Source: Actinoplanes philippinensis (lineage in GTDB: Bacteria > Actinomycetota > Actinomycetes > Mycobacteriales > Micromonosporaceae). Taken from it: a stretch of DNA of 64,000 nucleotides. The translations under genes were made by a program, and so were the position numbers. Of the stretch, positions 54,098 through 62,844 are shown in pieces. Position 1 is the stretch's first letter; each line of letters starts with the position of its first letter. The stretch covers positions 310,001 through 374,000 of the forward strand of contig NZ_FONV01000001.1 in the NCBI RefSeq assembly GCF_900113015.1, in the 5' to 3' direction. Below the pieces are notes generated by a model. That model had not been told where the DNA came from, made no database searches, and was given only the letters and a program-made list of their open reading frames with translations.

Positions 54098-55330
54098 ATG
54101 CACATCGTCTACATCCACCAGTACTACTGCAACCCGCAGATGACCGGGGGGATCCGCTCGTACGAGCAGGCCCGCCGGCTGGTCGCCCGCGGGCACACGG
54201 TCGACGTGATCACCACCGACATCACCCCGGGGGCACGCAAGCTCGGCTGGACCACGACAGTGGAGGACGGCGTGACCGTCCACTGGTTCCGGGTGCCGTA
54301 CCACAACAGCATGTCCTATGCCCGGCGCCTGCGGGCCTTCGCCGAGTTCATGGTGCTGGCTGCCGCGAAGGCCACGAGACTGCGCGCCGACCTGGTCTTC
54401 GCGACCAGCACGCCGCTGACCGTGGCGGTGCCCGGCGTGATCGCCGCGAAGCTGCGCCGGGTGCCGTTCGTCTTCGAGGTGCGCGACCTGTGGCCCGAGG
54501 TGCCGATCGAGATGGGCGCGCTGCGCAACCCGGTGATGCGCCGGGCGGCCGGTGGCCTGGCGAGCTTCGCCTACCGCAACGCCGAGGAGGTCATCGCCCT
54601 CTCCCCCGGCATGGCCGCGGGCGTCACCGCCCGCCGGCCCGGCACCCCCACCACGGTCATCCCGAACGCCGCGGATCTCGACCTCTTCCGGACGGATCCC
54701 GAGGAGGTACGGCGGTTCCGTGCCGCCCACGACTGGCTCGGTGATCGTCCGCTGATCGTCTACACCGGCGCCCTGGGCGCGGTGAACGGCGTCGACTACC
54801 TGGTCCGCGCGCTGCACACGGCCACCCGGGTCGACCCGGACCTGCGGCTGCTGATCGTCGGGCACGGCAAGGAGTGGGAGCCGACCCGGGCGCTCGCCGC
54901 CGAGCTGGGCCTGCTCGACCGGGTCGTGCACATGTGGGAGAAGGTGCCGAAGTCGCGGCTGCCGCTGATCCTCGGCGCGGCCACCATGTCCAGCAGCACG
55001 GTCCGGCCGATCCGCGGCCTCTGGGACAACTCGGCGAACAAGTTCTTCGACGCCCTGGCCGCGTCCCGGCCGATCGCCATCAACTACGGCGGCTGGCAGG
55101 CCGACCTGCTCCGCGAGACCGGGGCCGGCCTGGTGCTGGACCCCGTCGACACCGAGTCCGCCGGGGCCGCGCTGGGCCGGCATCTGCGCGACGAGGTGTG
55201 GCTGAAACAGGCGCGGGACGCCGCACACCGGCTCGCCGTGGAGCGGTTCTCCCGCGACCTGCTCTTCGAGAAGTTCGAGGCCGTGCTCAACCGGTCGGCC
55301 CGGTACGCCACCGAGCCGGCCCATTCCTGA
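54098..55330 (+). CDS. GT4-type glycosyltransferase (WbuB-like)
   Basis: A 410-residue retaining glycosyltransferase. The N-domain starts MHIVYIHQYYCNPQMTGGIR and has PFVFEVRDLWPEVPIEMGAL; the C-domain has VIPNAADLDLFRTD and IVYTGALGAVNGVDYLVRAL. It resembles WbuB-type transferases of N-acetyl-fucosamine-like sugars. It is the only glycosyltransferase in the operon, so other transferases and the priming enzyme must be encoded elsewhere. ATG 54098 has GGGAGG upstream. Confidence 0.92.
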   Translation: MHIVYIHQYYCNPQMTGGIRSYEQARRLVARGHTVDVITTDITPGARKLGWTTTVEDGVTVHWFRVPYHNSMSYARRLRAFAEFMVLAAAKATRLRADLVFATSTPLTVAVPGVIAAKLRRVPFVFEVRDLWPEVPIEMGALRNPVMRRAAGGLASFAYRNAEEVIALSPGMAAGVTARRPGTPTTVIPNAADLDLFRTDPEEVRRFRAAHDWLGDRPLIVYTGALGAVNGVDYLVRALHTATRVDPDLRLLIVGHGKEWEPTRALAAELGLLDRVVHMWEKVPKSRLPLILGAATMSSSTVRPIRGLWDNSANKFFDALAASRPIAINYGGWQADLLRETGAGLVLDPVDTESAGAALGRHLRDEVWLKQARDAAHRLAVERFSRDLLFEKFEAVLNRSARYATEPAHS

Positions 55331-55351
55331 CGTGATTGCGGGGGAACCACC

Positions 55352-56881
55352 GTGGAACTGCGTGCGTACGTCCGGGCCTGCCGCCGCCGATGGCTCTGGC
55401 TGCTGCTGCCGGTGCTGCTCGCGGCCGGTGTCGCGGCCGGGCTGGCCCTCTCCGGGTCGCCGGGCCACCGGTCGTCGATGGTGCTCTACGTCAGCTCGGG
55501 CAACGCCGACCCGGACTCGGGGGCGCGACGGCTCAACTCGTACATCGCGCTGCTGACCGGCCCGCGGGTGGCGCAGGCCGTGGTCGACCGGCTCGGCCCG
55601 GACGTCACCGTCGAGCAGGTGCAGACGAGCCTGTCCGCGCAGATCCGGGAGGGCACCGACCTGCTGGAGATCGCGGCCGTCGACAGCGACGCCGGCCGCA
55701 GCGAACAGATCGTGACGACGGCCGCGTCGGTGCTGGTCGGGCTGGCCCGCCAGATCGGCGCGCCGGCCGACCCGGACGCCGGCCCGGCCACCCAGGTGTC
55801 GATCGTGCAGGACGCGGTCACCGTCGAGGAGCCGGTCGACCTGGCCCGCAACACCGGTTTCGCCGCGGTGCTGGGGCTGCTGATCGGGGCGGCCGCGGTC
55901 GCCGCGAAGGAGGCCACCGGCCGGACCGTCGCCGACGAGGACGACCTGCGCCGGCTCGGCCTCGACGCGGTCGGCACGATCTCGATCGGCGGCCGTTCCC
56001 GCGGCGGGCATCCGGACCAGGCGCTCGCCGAGGCGTTCCGCCGGCTGCGCAGCCTGCTGCCGGCGCTGGCCGAGCAGCCGGCCCCGGCGGTTCCGGCGCG
56101 AGGCCGCTCGCTGCTGCTGACCGGCTCCGGCCGCAAGGAGGGCACCACCGCGGTCACCTGCGGCCTGGCCATAGCGATCGCCGAGACCGGCGCCCGGGTG
56201 GTGCTGGTCGACGCCAACATGCGGACCCCGGGGATCGGCCGGTACCTGTCGCTGGACGCCTCGCCCGGCCTGGCCGAGGTGCTGGCCGGCACGGCGCGGA
56301 TGCCGGACGTGCTGCAGGACTCGCTCGGCGGCCGGGTGACCGTGCTGCCCGCCGGGGAGCACGCGCCCGACCCTGGTGAGCTGCTGGCCTCGCCCCGGCT
56401 GGGCGCGACCGTACGGACCCTCACCGAACGCTACGACATCGTGCTCGTCGACGCCCCCGCGCTGCAGGGTGTGGCCGACGCGACGGTGATCGGCCGGGTC
56501 ACCGACAGCGCGCTGCTGGTGGTGCGCGCCGGGCGGACCCGGACCGCCGACGTGGAGAAGTCGATCGACCTGCTCCAGCGGGTCGGCGCGAGGCTGGCCG
56601 GCGCGGTGCTGAACGCGCTGCCGCGCAAGCTGCCGGCGAACGGCACGTGGCACGGCCCGGCCGAGGTGAGCACCGGCGCGGACAGCCCCGACCTGGTCTT
56701 CGGGCTGGACCCGACCCAGTCGCCGCGGCTCGACGACACGTTCGTGTCGCTGCCGGTGGTCGGGACCGCGCGCGGCCGGGCCAAGGTGGCCGACAGCGAC
56801 GACGAGCAGGCCCCCGAAGTGCCGGCCCAGCGCACCGGCGCCGACGACGACGCCGACGAGGAGCAGCAGCGCAGTGAGTGA
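55352..56881 (+). CDS. Wzz/BY-kinase-like chain-length regulator with degenerate P-loop
   Basis: A 509-residue protein with the Wzz layout: helix 1 at 14-34, an extracytoplasmic part, helix 2 at about 168-187, then a CpsD-like ATPase domain. The P-loop reads GSGRKEGTT (258-266), so the essential GK is GT. Walker A' VVLVDANMRTPG and Walker B DIVLVDAP remain. The usual C-terminal Tyr cluster is absent: the last Tyr is 361, and the tail (451-509) is acidic and Ser-poor. It probably still sets polymer length or scaffolds Wzx/Wzy, but autophosphorylation on Tyr looks lost. GTG 55352 follows a GGGGGAA site. Confidence 0.88.
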   Translation: MELRAYVRACRRRWLWLLLPVLLAAGVAAGLALSGSPGHRSSMVLYVSSGNADPDSGARRLNSYIALLTGPRVAQAVVDRLGPDVTVEQVQTSLSAQIREGTDLLEIAAVDSDAGRSEQIVTTAASVLVGLARQIGAPADPDAGPATQVSIVQDAVTVEEPVDLARNTGFAAVLGLLIGAAAVAAKEATGRTVADEDDLRRLGLDAVGTISIGGRSRGGHPDQALAEAFRRLRSLLPALAEQPAPAVPARGRSLLLTGSGRKEGTTAVTCGLAIAIAETGARVVLVDANMRTPGIGRYLSLDASPGLAEVLAGTARMPDVLQDSLGGRVTVLPAGEHAPDPGELLASPRLGATVRTLTERYDIVLVDAPALQGVADATVIGRVTDSALLVVRAGRTRTADVEKSIDLLQRVGARLAGAVLNALPRKLPANGTWHGPAEVSTGADSPDLVFGLDPTQSPRLDDTFVSLPVVGTARGRAKVADSDDEQAPEVPAQRTGADDDADEEQQRSE

Positions 56882-58139
56882 CCTACGGATCGGGATCCGG
56901 GAGGCCGGTCCGATCGCTCTCGCCGGGCGGGTGCTGCGGGAACCGTCCGTCCAGCTGCTCGCCTCGCAGGTGCTGACCGGCGCGGTGGCGATGGCCGCGA
57001 ACATCCTGATGGTCCGGTCGCTGAGCCCGGCCAACCGGGGTGAGGTCGCGCTGCTGCTGCAGGTGGTCTACCTGGCCACCCAGTTGCTGCTGCTGGGCAC
57101 CGAGCGCAGTTTCGTGGCGGCCTACCACAACGTGTCGCCGGCTCCCGCCGTCCGTGCCTACGCGCGCCTGCTCGCCGTACCCTGCCTGCTGTTTCTCGCC
57201 GGCGCGGTGATCTGGCAGCTGGCCGCGCCCGCGCGGCTCACGCCGGGCCCGCTGATCGTCGCGATGCTCGCCTGGTTCGCCCTGATCGAGGCGACCAGCC
57301 TGGCCACCCGGTCGATCGCCATCGCGGTGGGCCGGGTCCGGGACTTCCTGGTGGCCCGGGTGGTCGAGGCGCTGCTGCTGTTCACCATGCTGGTCGCCCT
57401 CTACGCGGGTCACGCCAGCCACCCGGAGTGGTGGTTCCTGGCCTACCTGATCGCCGGGGCCACACCGACCGTCGTCTACCTGGTGATCTGGCTGCGGCTG
57501 CCGGTCGTCGCGGACGCCGGCCCGGTCCGGCCGGAGCAGAACCGCCAGGTCCGGCGGGAGGGGCTGGCGCTCTTCCCCGCCGCGCTGTCGAACATGGCGA
57601 TGCTGCGGGTGGACCGGCTGGTCATCCCGGCGCTGGCGTCGACCGCGGCGCTCGGCCACTACACCTCGGTGGCGACCATGACCGAGCTGCTGGCGTGGCC
57701 GATCCGGGCGTACGCCGACTCGCGTCTCGGCCGATGGCGGGCCTCGCACAACGACGGCGCCCTGCGAGCCGCGCCGATCATCGCGGCCGCCGCGGTCTAC
57801 GTGCTGGTGGTGGTGCCGCTGGTGGCCGGCGGCCTGTACCTGCTGATCGAGCCGCTCTTCGGTCACGAGTACGCGGACGCCAAGGTGATCGTGCTGCCGC
57901 TGGTGGCCGCGGCCGGCCTGTACGCGGTCTCCCGGATCAGCCTGGGCCTGCTGATCGCCAAGGGGCACGGCGGTCTCGTGTCGGCCGCCGAGATCGCCGG
58001 GTTCGTGGTGAGCTTCGCCGCGTACCTGCTGCTGATCCCCCGGCTCGGGATCCTCGGCGCGGCCTACGGGTCGCTCGCCGGGTACGGCGCCTGCCTGGTC
58101 TTCGCGATGGCGGCGAGCCGGATCGTGGGCCGGCGGTGA
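56874..58139 (+). CDS. Wzx-type oligosaccharide flippase (MATE/MOP superfamily)
   Basis: A 421-residue protein with about 12 membrane helices. QLLASQVLTGAVAMAANILM followed by SLSPANRGEVALLLQVVYLA is the typical Wzx/RfbX start, and FPAALSNMAMLRVDRLVIPA opens the second half. It should flip the lipid-linked repeat unit to the outer face. The GTG start at 56874 overlaps the Wzz-like stop by 8 nt and the polymerase gene begins inside its end. Confidence 0.9.
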   Translation: MSDLRIGIREAGPIALAGRVLREPSVQLLASQVLTGAVAMAANILMVRSLSPANRGEVALLLQVVYLATQLLLLGTERSFVAAYHNVSPAPAVRAYARLLAVPCLLFLAGAVIWQLAAPARLTPGPLIVAMLAWFALIEATSLATRSIAIAVGRVRDFLVARVVEALLLFTMLVALYAGHASHPEWWFLAYLIAGATPTVVYLVIWLRLPVVADAGPVRPEQNRQVRREGLALFPAALSNMAMLRVDRLVIPALASTAALGHYTSVATMTELLAWPIRAYADSRLGRWRASHNDGALRAAPIIAAAAVYVLVVVPLVAGGLYLLIEPLFGHEYADAKVIVLPLVAAAGLYAVSRISLGLLIAKGHGGLVSAAEIAGFVVSFAAYLLLIPRLGILGAAYGSLAGYGACLVFAMAASRIVGRR

Positions 58140-59326
58140 AGAGGGCCTTCCTGGCGCCCGGCCTGCTGCTGATCCTCGTCGCGATCGGCGGGCGCTACAC
58201 CCTGGACCGGGCCGGCCTGCTCGACCTGGCCTGGGTGGATCTGCGGGTGATCGGCCTGGTCGTGGCGCTGGTGGTCCTCGGGATCTCGGCCGGTTTCAAG
58301 GAGCGGGCGACAGTCGACCGAGAGGGCTGGCTGGTCGCGGCCCTGCTGTTCTTCCTCTTCCAGATCGCGTCCTCGCTGTGGGCGCCGCCGGCCGCCCGGG
58401 TCGGCCCGCAGACCGTGGACCTGGTGCTGCTCGGGGTGCTGGTGGTGGCGTTCTACCGGTACTCGCTGTCCGGCCCGGAGCGGGTCGTCCGGTTCACCTT
58501 CCAGCTGTTCTTCGTCGCGGCGATCGTCTACGCGCTGGCCGCCATCTTCGTCAGCGGGCCCGGCGAGCAGGGCCGGTACTCGGCCTTCGGCGGCGGCCCG
58601 AACGTCTTCGCCCGCATCGAGGTGCTCGGGGTGATCAGCGCGGTCGCCCTGTTCATGCTGACCGGGCGGGTCGTGCCGCTGCTGGTGATCCCGCTCTTCC
58701 TGCTCGCCACGGTGCTGTCCGGGTCGCGGGGCACGCTGCTGGCCGGCGGTGTGGTCGGTTTCGCGGCGCTGCTCAAGCTGCGGCACCGGCTGAGCGGCGC
58801 GGCGATCGCGGCGGCCGGGCTGGTGGCGGTGGTCGCAGCCGGCGCCGTCTGGGCTCTCGCCCCGCCGGAGTTCACCGATCTCTTCCAGGAGCGATTCGTT
58901 GAACAGACCGTGCAGGAACAATATCTCTCCGGGCGGACCGACATCTGGATGGCCGCCGCCGACATGTTCATCGACTATCCGATCGCCGGCTCCGGTGTGG
59001 ACGGCTTCTACGGCCTGATCGGCGTCAACCAGGCCGTCGAGTATCCGCACAACTACGTGCTGGCGGTCGCCGCCGAGGGTGGCCTGGCCGGGCTCGGCCT
59101 GCTCACCACCTCGATCGTGCTGTGGACCCGGATCGTCCGGGGCGGCGGCGAGCGTCCCCAGCTGACCGGCCTGGCGGTGGCTGCGACCGTCTTCGTGGCG
59201 CTGTCCGGGCTGTTCTCCGGCGACTACTACGACTCCCGGCTGGCCTGGATGTTCGCCGGTCTGGCCGCGGCCGCCGCGCTCGTCCCGGCGCGGTCCGCCG
59301 ACCGGGCGCCGGTGATGGCGCGATGA
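58136..59326 (+). CDS. Wzy/O-antigen ligase-type polymerase
   Basis: A 396-residue membrane protein with about 11 hydrophobic segments. A large loop holds LSGRTDIWMAAADMFIDYPI, then GSGVDGFYGLIG and VEYPHNYVLAVAAEGGLAGL. The SGR..IW..A and PHN blocks are diagnostic of the WaaL/Wzy family. It should polymerise the flipped repeat units. The GTG start at 58136 overlaps the flippase by 4 nt and its stop overlaps the next ATG. Confidence 0.9.
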   Translation: MKRAFLAPGLLLILVAIGGRYTLDRAGLLDLAWVDLRVIGLVVALVVLGISAGFKERATVDREGWLVAALLFFLFQIASSLWAPPAARVGPQTVDLVLLGVLVVAFYRYSLSGPERVVRFTFQLFFVAAIVYALAAIFVSGPGEQGRYSAFGGGPNVFARIEVLGVISAVALFMLTGRVVPLLVIPLFLLATVLSGSRGTLLAGGVVGFAALLKLRHRLSGAAIAAAGLVAVVAAGAVWALAPPEFTDLFQERFVEQTVQEQYLSGRTDIWMAAADMFIDYPIAGSGVDGFYGLIGVNQAVEYPHNYVLAVAAEGGLAGLGLLTTSIVLWTRIVRGGGERPQLTGLAVAATVFVALSGLFSGDYYDSRLAWMFAGLAAAAALVPARSADRAPVMAR

Positions 59327-60456
59327 AGCGGCGCACGATCCTGGCCGCCGGGCTGGGCGGGGCGCTGATCGCCGGCGCGACCGGGCTGCACCTGGTCCGC
59401 GGCGACTCCGGCGAGGAGGTGCCCGAGGTCCGCGAGCCGATGCCGGCGAGCCCGCCCGCGGTCGAGGAGGTGTCGAAGATCAAGCCGGTCGCGTACTGGA
59501 CCGGGATCTTCATGAAGAGCTGGGACTTCGCGCTGGGGAACGCGACGCCGCTGAGCCGGTCCCAGGACAGCCGGGACCACTACGACCTGGCGTACGACAT
59601 CGACGCGTGCACCGCCATGTTCCGGGCCACCGGCCAGCACCGCTTCCTCGACCGTGGCCTGACCTGGATGGAGAACGTGGTCGCCACCTCGGTCCCGTCG
59701 GCGTCGCTGGCGAGAAGCTCGTTCCGCGACCGGTACCGGGGGTGGGCGTCGAGCCGGGCCGGCGGGGGCGGCGACGAGGTGCCGCTCTACGAGTCCTATC
59801 TGTGGCGGTACGGCACCAACCTGCTGATGGCCATGAAGGACCTCACCGACAGCGGCTACCGGGCCCGCTATCAGCGGCTGCTGGCGTTCGCCGAGAGCAA
59901 CGTCTTCGACAAGTGGTTCACCCGCGGGACGAAGAGCTACGTCTACCGGGAGCGCACCCACATGGCCGCGCACTGGGCGCTGATCGCCATGAACATCGCG
60001 CACCTGACCGCCGACCAGTCCCGCAAGGCGCACTGCAACACCGTCGTCGACCACATCAGCACCCAGCTGCGCGGGCAGCTGCGCCGCAACCCGGCCGAGC
60101 CGACCGCCTGGTTCTGGAGCGACGAGTGGGACTCGGCGAAACGGCCCGGCCAGGACGTCGGCCACGGCAACGGGGTGGTCACGTACGTGGTCGAGGCCCG
60201 GGACCGCAACCAGGGCTGGTCGGCGGCGGACGTGGCGGCGTTCTCGTCGCTGCTCACCAAGGTCATCTGGCCGGGCGGGACCACGTACCACGCCTACGTG
60301 GACGGCACCGGGACGGACAACGGCTGGTGGTCCGACGGATTCGTCAAGCTGGGCCGCTACGACCCGGCCGTGCAACTGCGGCTGGAGAGACACCAGGTGG
60401 TGAACGATCAGTTCGCCGCGAACATGGCGCTCAACGCCCGCCTGCTGCGGGCCTGA
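59323..60456 (+). CDS. Exported toroid-like protein of the exopolysaccharide operon
   Basis: A 377-residue protein. The start MKRRTILAAGLGGALIAGAT has a twin-arginine pair and a hydrophobic core, then a Pro/Glu linker to about residue 50. The rest is helical and Trp/Tyr/His-rich (HYDLAYDIDACTAMFRATGQ, THMAAHWALIAMNIAHLTAD, WFWSDEWDSAKRPGQDVGHG). This suggests an alpha/alpha-toroid like those of polysaccharide lyases, glycoside hydrolases and glucuronyl C5-epimerases. I cannot name the reaction. Its position after the polymerase fits trimming or modifying the polymer outside the membrane. Confidence 0.75.
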   Translation: MKRRTILAAGLGGALIAGATGLHLVRGDSGEEVPEVREPMPASPPAVEEVSKIKPVAYWTGIFMKSWDFALGNATPLSRSQDSRDHYDLAYDIDACTAMFRATGQHRFLDRGLTWMENVVATSVPSASLARSSFRDRYRGWASSRAGGGGDEVPLYESYLWRYGTNLLMAMKDLTDSGYRARYQRLLAFAESNVFDKWFTRGTKSYVYRERTHMAAHWALIAMNIAHLTADQSRKAHCNTVVDHISTQLRGQLRRNPAEPTAWFWSDEWDSAKRPGQDVGHGNGVVTYVVEARDRNQGWSAADVAAFSSLLTKVIWPGGTTYHAYVDGTGTDNGWWSDGFVKLGRYDPAVQLRLERHQVVNDQFAANMALNARLLRA

Positions 60457-60478
60457 GCCTCGGAAGGGGACACCGGAT

Positions 60479-61489
60479 ATGACGGCATCGCTGCTGGAAC
60501 CGGCGGCACGCGAGTGGAAGGAGACGCTCCAGCAGGTCAGCCACGACATGTACCACGTGCCGGACTACGTCGTCCTCGACGCCCGGCTCTACGGCGGCGA
60601 GCCCGCCGCGTTCCACTACGAGCGAGAGGGGCGGTGGTTGCTGATCCCGCTCATCCTGCGGGACATCCCGGGCACCGGCCTCAAGGACGCGATCTCACCG
60701 TACGGCTACCCGGGCCCGGTCGCGTCCACGAGGGATCGCGTCTTCTGGGAGCAGGCCTGCGCCGCGATGGTGCAGACCCTCCGCGAGGTCGGCATCGTGT
60801 CCGCGTTCGTCCGGCTGCACCCGCTGCTCGCCGCGCCGGTGGTCGCCTCCCACGGCACGCTCGTGTATCACGGCGAGACCGTGTCGATGGACCTGACCGT
60901 CTCCGAGGACGAGATGTGGAAGCAGACCCGCGCCGACCATCGCAACCACATCAACCGGGCCAAGCGGGCCGGCACCGAGATCGTGTTCGACGACTGGGAC
61001 CGGCTCGGCGAATGGGTCGAGGTCTACCACGACAACATGCGGCGGGTCGGCGCCACCTCGTACTACTTCTTCACCCGTGACCACCTGCAGGCGCTGCACG
61101 ACGCCGTCGGCGACAAGATGCACCTGGTGGTGGCGCTGGAGGACGGCGAGGTGGTCGGGGGCAACACCTTCTTCTCGTACGACGGGATCGCCACCGGATA
61201 CGTGTCGTCGACCCGTCGCGCCCCGAAACGGTACGCCGACGAGTTGCTCTACGACTCGGTGCGCCGCTGGTGCAAGGCCCGCGGCGACCGGGTGTTCCAC
61301 CTCGGTGGCGGCAAGGGCGGGGCGAACGACTCGCTGTTCTCGTACAAGGCCGGGTTCTCCCCGAGCCGGCACGCCTTCCACACCTGGCGGGTGGTCGCCG
61401 ACCCGCCCGTCTACGAGAGGCTGGTCCGCGAACGCCGCCCGGACGCCGACCCGGCCGACCTGACCACCACCTTCCCCGCCTACCGTTAG
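60479..61489 (+). CDS. FemAB/BioF2-like GNAT transferase (2)
   Basis: A 336-residue protein of the same double-GNAT class as the gene at 50981-51988. It has WKQTRADHRNHINRAKRAGT in the first half (compare ASACRRNIRKAAKSG there), then ALEDGEVVGGNTFFSYDGIA, ADELLYDSVRRWCKARGDRV and FHLGGGKGGANDSLFSYKAG. It probably decorates a sugar amine with an acyl or aminoacyl group. ATG 60479 lies 22 nt after the toroid gene, with GGAAGGGG upstream. Confidence 0.83.
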   Translation: MTASLLEPAAREWKETLQQVSHDMYHVPDYVVLDARLYGGEPAAFHYEREGRWLLIPLILRDIPGTGLKDAISPYGYPGPVASTRDRVFWEQACAAMVQTLREVGIVSAFVRLHPLLAAPVVASHGTLVYHGETVSMDLTVSEDEMWKQTRADHRNHINRAKRAGTEIVFDDWDRLGEWVEVYHDNMRRVGATSYYFFTRDHLQALHDAVGDKMHLVVALEDGEVVGGNTFFSYDGIATGYVSSTRRAPKRYADELLYDSVRRWCKARGDRVFHLGGGKGGANDSLFSYKAGFSPSRHAFHTWRVVADPPVYERLVRERRPDADPADLTTTFPAYR

Positions 61490-61501
61490 GAGCCCGGCGT
61501 C

Positions 61502-62734
61502 ATGCGGATCACCTGTGTCGGCGGAGGACCGGCCGGACTGTACTTCGCCACGCTCGCGAAGCTCGCCGACCCCGGCAACGAGGTCACCGTGATCGAGCGC
61601 AACCCGGCCGGCGTCACCTGGGGCTGGGGTGTGGTCTTCTGGGACGACCTGCTCGACGACCTGTTCCGGTACGACCCGGTCAGCGCCGAGCGGATCTGGG
61701 AGGCCGCCCGCAAGTGGGACGAGTACGAGGTCCGGGCCACCGGCAAACCCACCACCCATCTGGCGGGGTACGGGTTCAGCCTGGGCCGCCACAAGCTGCT
61801 GGAGATCCTCTCCGCCCGGGCCGTCGAGCTGGGCGTGACCATCACGTGGTCCGACGAGCTCACCGACCTCGCCGATCTGCCGCCGTCCGACCTGGTGGTG
61901 GCCTGTGACGGGGCGCGCAGCCGGATCCGGCAGGCGCACGCCGAGCACTTCGGCGCCGAGGTGGAGGTGGCCCGCAACAAGTACATCTGGCTGGGCACGC
62001 CCAAGGTGTTCGACACGTTCACCTTCGGGTTCGAGCAGACCCCGGCCGGGTGGATCTGGTTCCACGCCTACCCGTTCAACGACGAGACCAGCACCTTCAT
62101 CGTCGAGTGCACCCCGCAGACGTGGTCCGAGCTGGGCTTCGACACCCTCGGCGCGCACGACGGCGCCGAGCGGCTGCGGCAGATCTTCGCCGCCCACCTG
62201 GACGGGGCGCCGCTCATCGACCATCGGGCCGAGGTCGGGCGTACCGGCTGGCAGAGCTTCCACCGGGTCACCGCGCAGCGCTGGGACCACGGCAACGTGG
62301 TGCTGATGGGCGACTCCGCGCACACCACCCACTTCGCGATCGGCTCCGGCACCAAGCTGGCCATGCAGGACGCGATGGCGCTGGCCGACGCGGTCGCCTC
62401 CGGAGACGAGCTGGCGGTGGCCCTGGAACGCTACGAGCACCGGCGCAAGGCCGCGATGGCGCCGTTGCAGCGGGCGGCGCGAGCGAGCAGCGCGTGGTTC
62501 GAGAGGATGCCGGAGTACGCCCATCTGCCGGCCGGCCGGTTCTCGTACGCCCTGTCGAACCGGCGCGGCGAGTACCCGACCTGGCGGTACCTGCTGCACA
62601 TGGCGACACAGACGTCGATCCCGCGGGTCCTGCTCCGGTGGACGCTCAGCGCCCGCCGCTGGAGCCGCGCCCGCCGCCGGAGCGACGCCGGCCAGGTGAC
62701 CACCGGCCACGCGATCCTGCCCCACACCGCGTAG
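61502..62734 (+). CDS. FAD-dependent aromatic monooxygenase (anthraniloyl-CoA/salicylyl-CoA hydroxylase-like)
   Basis: A 410-residue group A flavoprotein hydroxylase. The FAD motif is CVGGGPAGLYFATLAKLADP. GVTWGWGVVFWDDLLDDL matches the segment typical of 2-aminobenzoyl-CoA and salicylyl-CoA monooxygenases and VioD-like tryptophan hydroxylases. The DG motif is VVACDGARSRIRQ and the second FAD motif is VVLMGDSAHTTHFAIGSGTK. It lies only 12 nt after the FemAB-like gene, so it is part of the exopolysaccharide transcript. An aromatic hydroxylase is unexpected there. Its substrate may be an aryl-CoA or an aromatic decoration. Confidence 0.88.
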   Translation: MRITCVGGGPAGLYFATLAKLADPGNEVTVIERNPAGVTWGWGVVFWDDLLDDLFRYDPVSAERIWEAARKWDEYEVRATGKPTTHLAGYGFSLGRHKLLEILSARAVELGVTITWSDELTDLADLPPSDLVVACDGARSRIRQAHAEHFGAEVEVARNKYIWLGTPKVFDTFTFGFEQTPAGWIWFHAYPFNDETSTFIVECTPQTWSELGFDTLGAHDGAERLRQIFAAHLDGAPLIDHRAEVGRTGWQSFHRVTAQRWDHGNVVLMGDSAHTTHFAIGSGTKLAMQDAMALADAVASGDELAVALERYEHRRKAAMAPLQRAARASSAWFERMPEYAHLPAGRFSYALSNRRGEYPTWRYLLHMATQTSIPRVLLRWTLSARRWSRARRRSDAGQVTTGHAILPHTA

Positions 62735-62754
62735 CCCGCCCGGGAGATGACCCA

Positions 62755-62769
62755 GCCGGTATGACCGGC
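62755..62769. terminator. Small hairpin after the monooxygenase gene
   Basis: GCCGGT-ATG-ACCGGC forms a 6-bp stem 21 nt after the stop. It could be a weak terminator separating the operon from the dioxygenase-like gene. A promoter-like AT-richer stretch follows around 62785-62815. Confidence 0.35.
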
Positions 62770-62844
62770 CGGAGATCAACCACAGGTCATTCATAGGCTT
62801 CAATGTTTTGCTGCGGTCTCCCCCAACGGCAGAAGGAGGAAACC

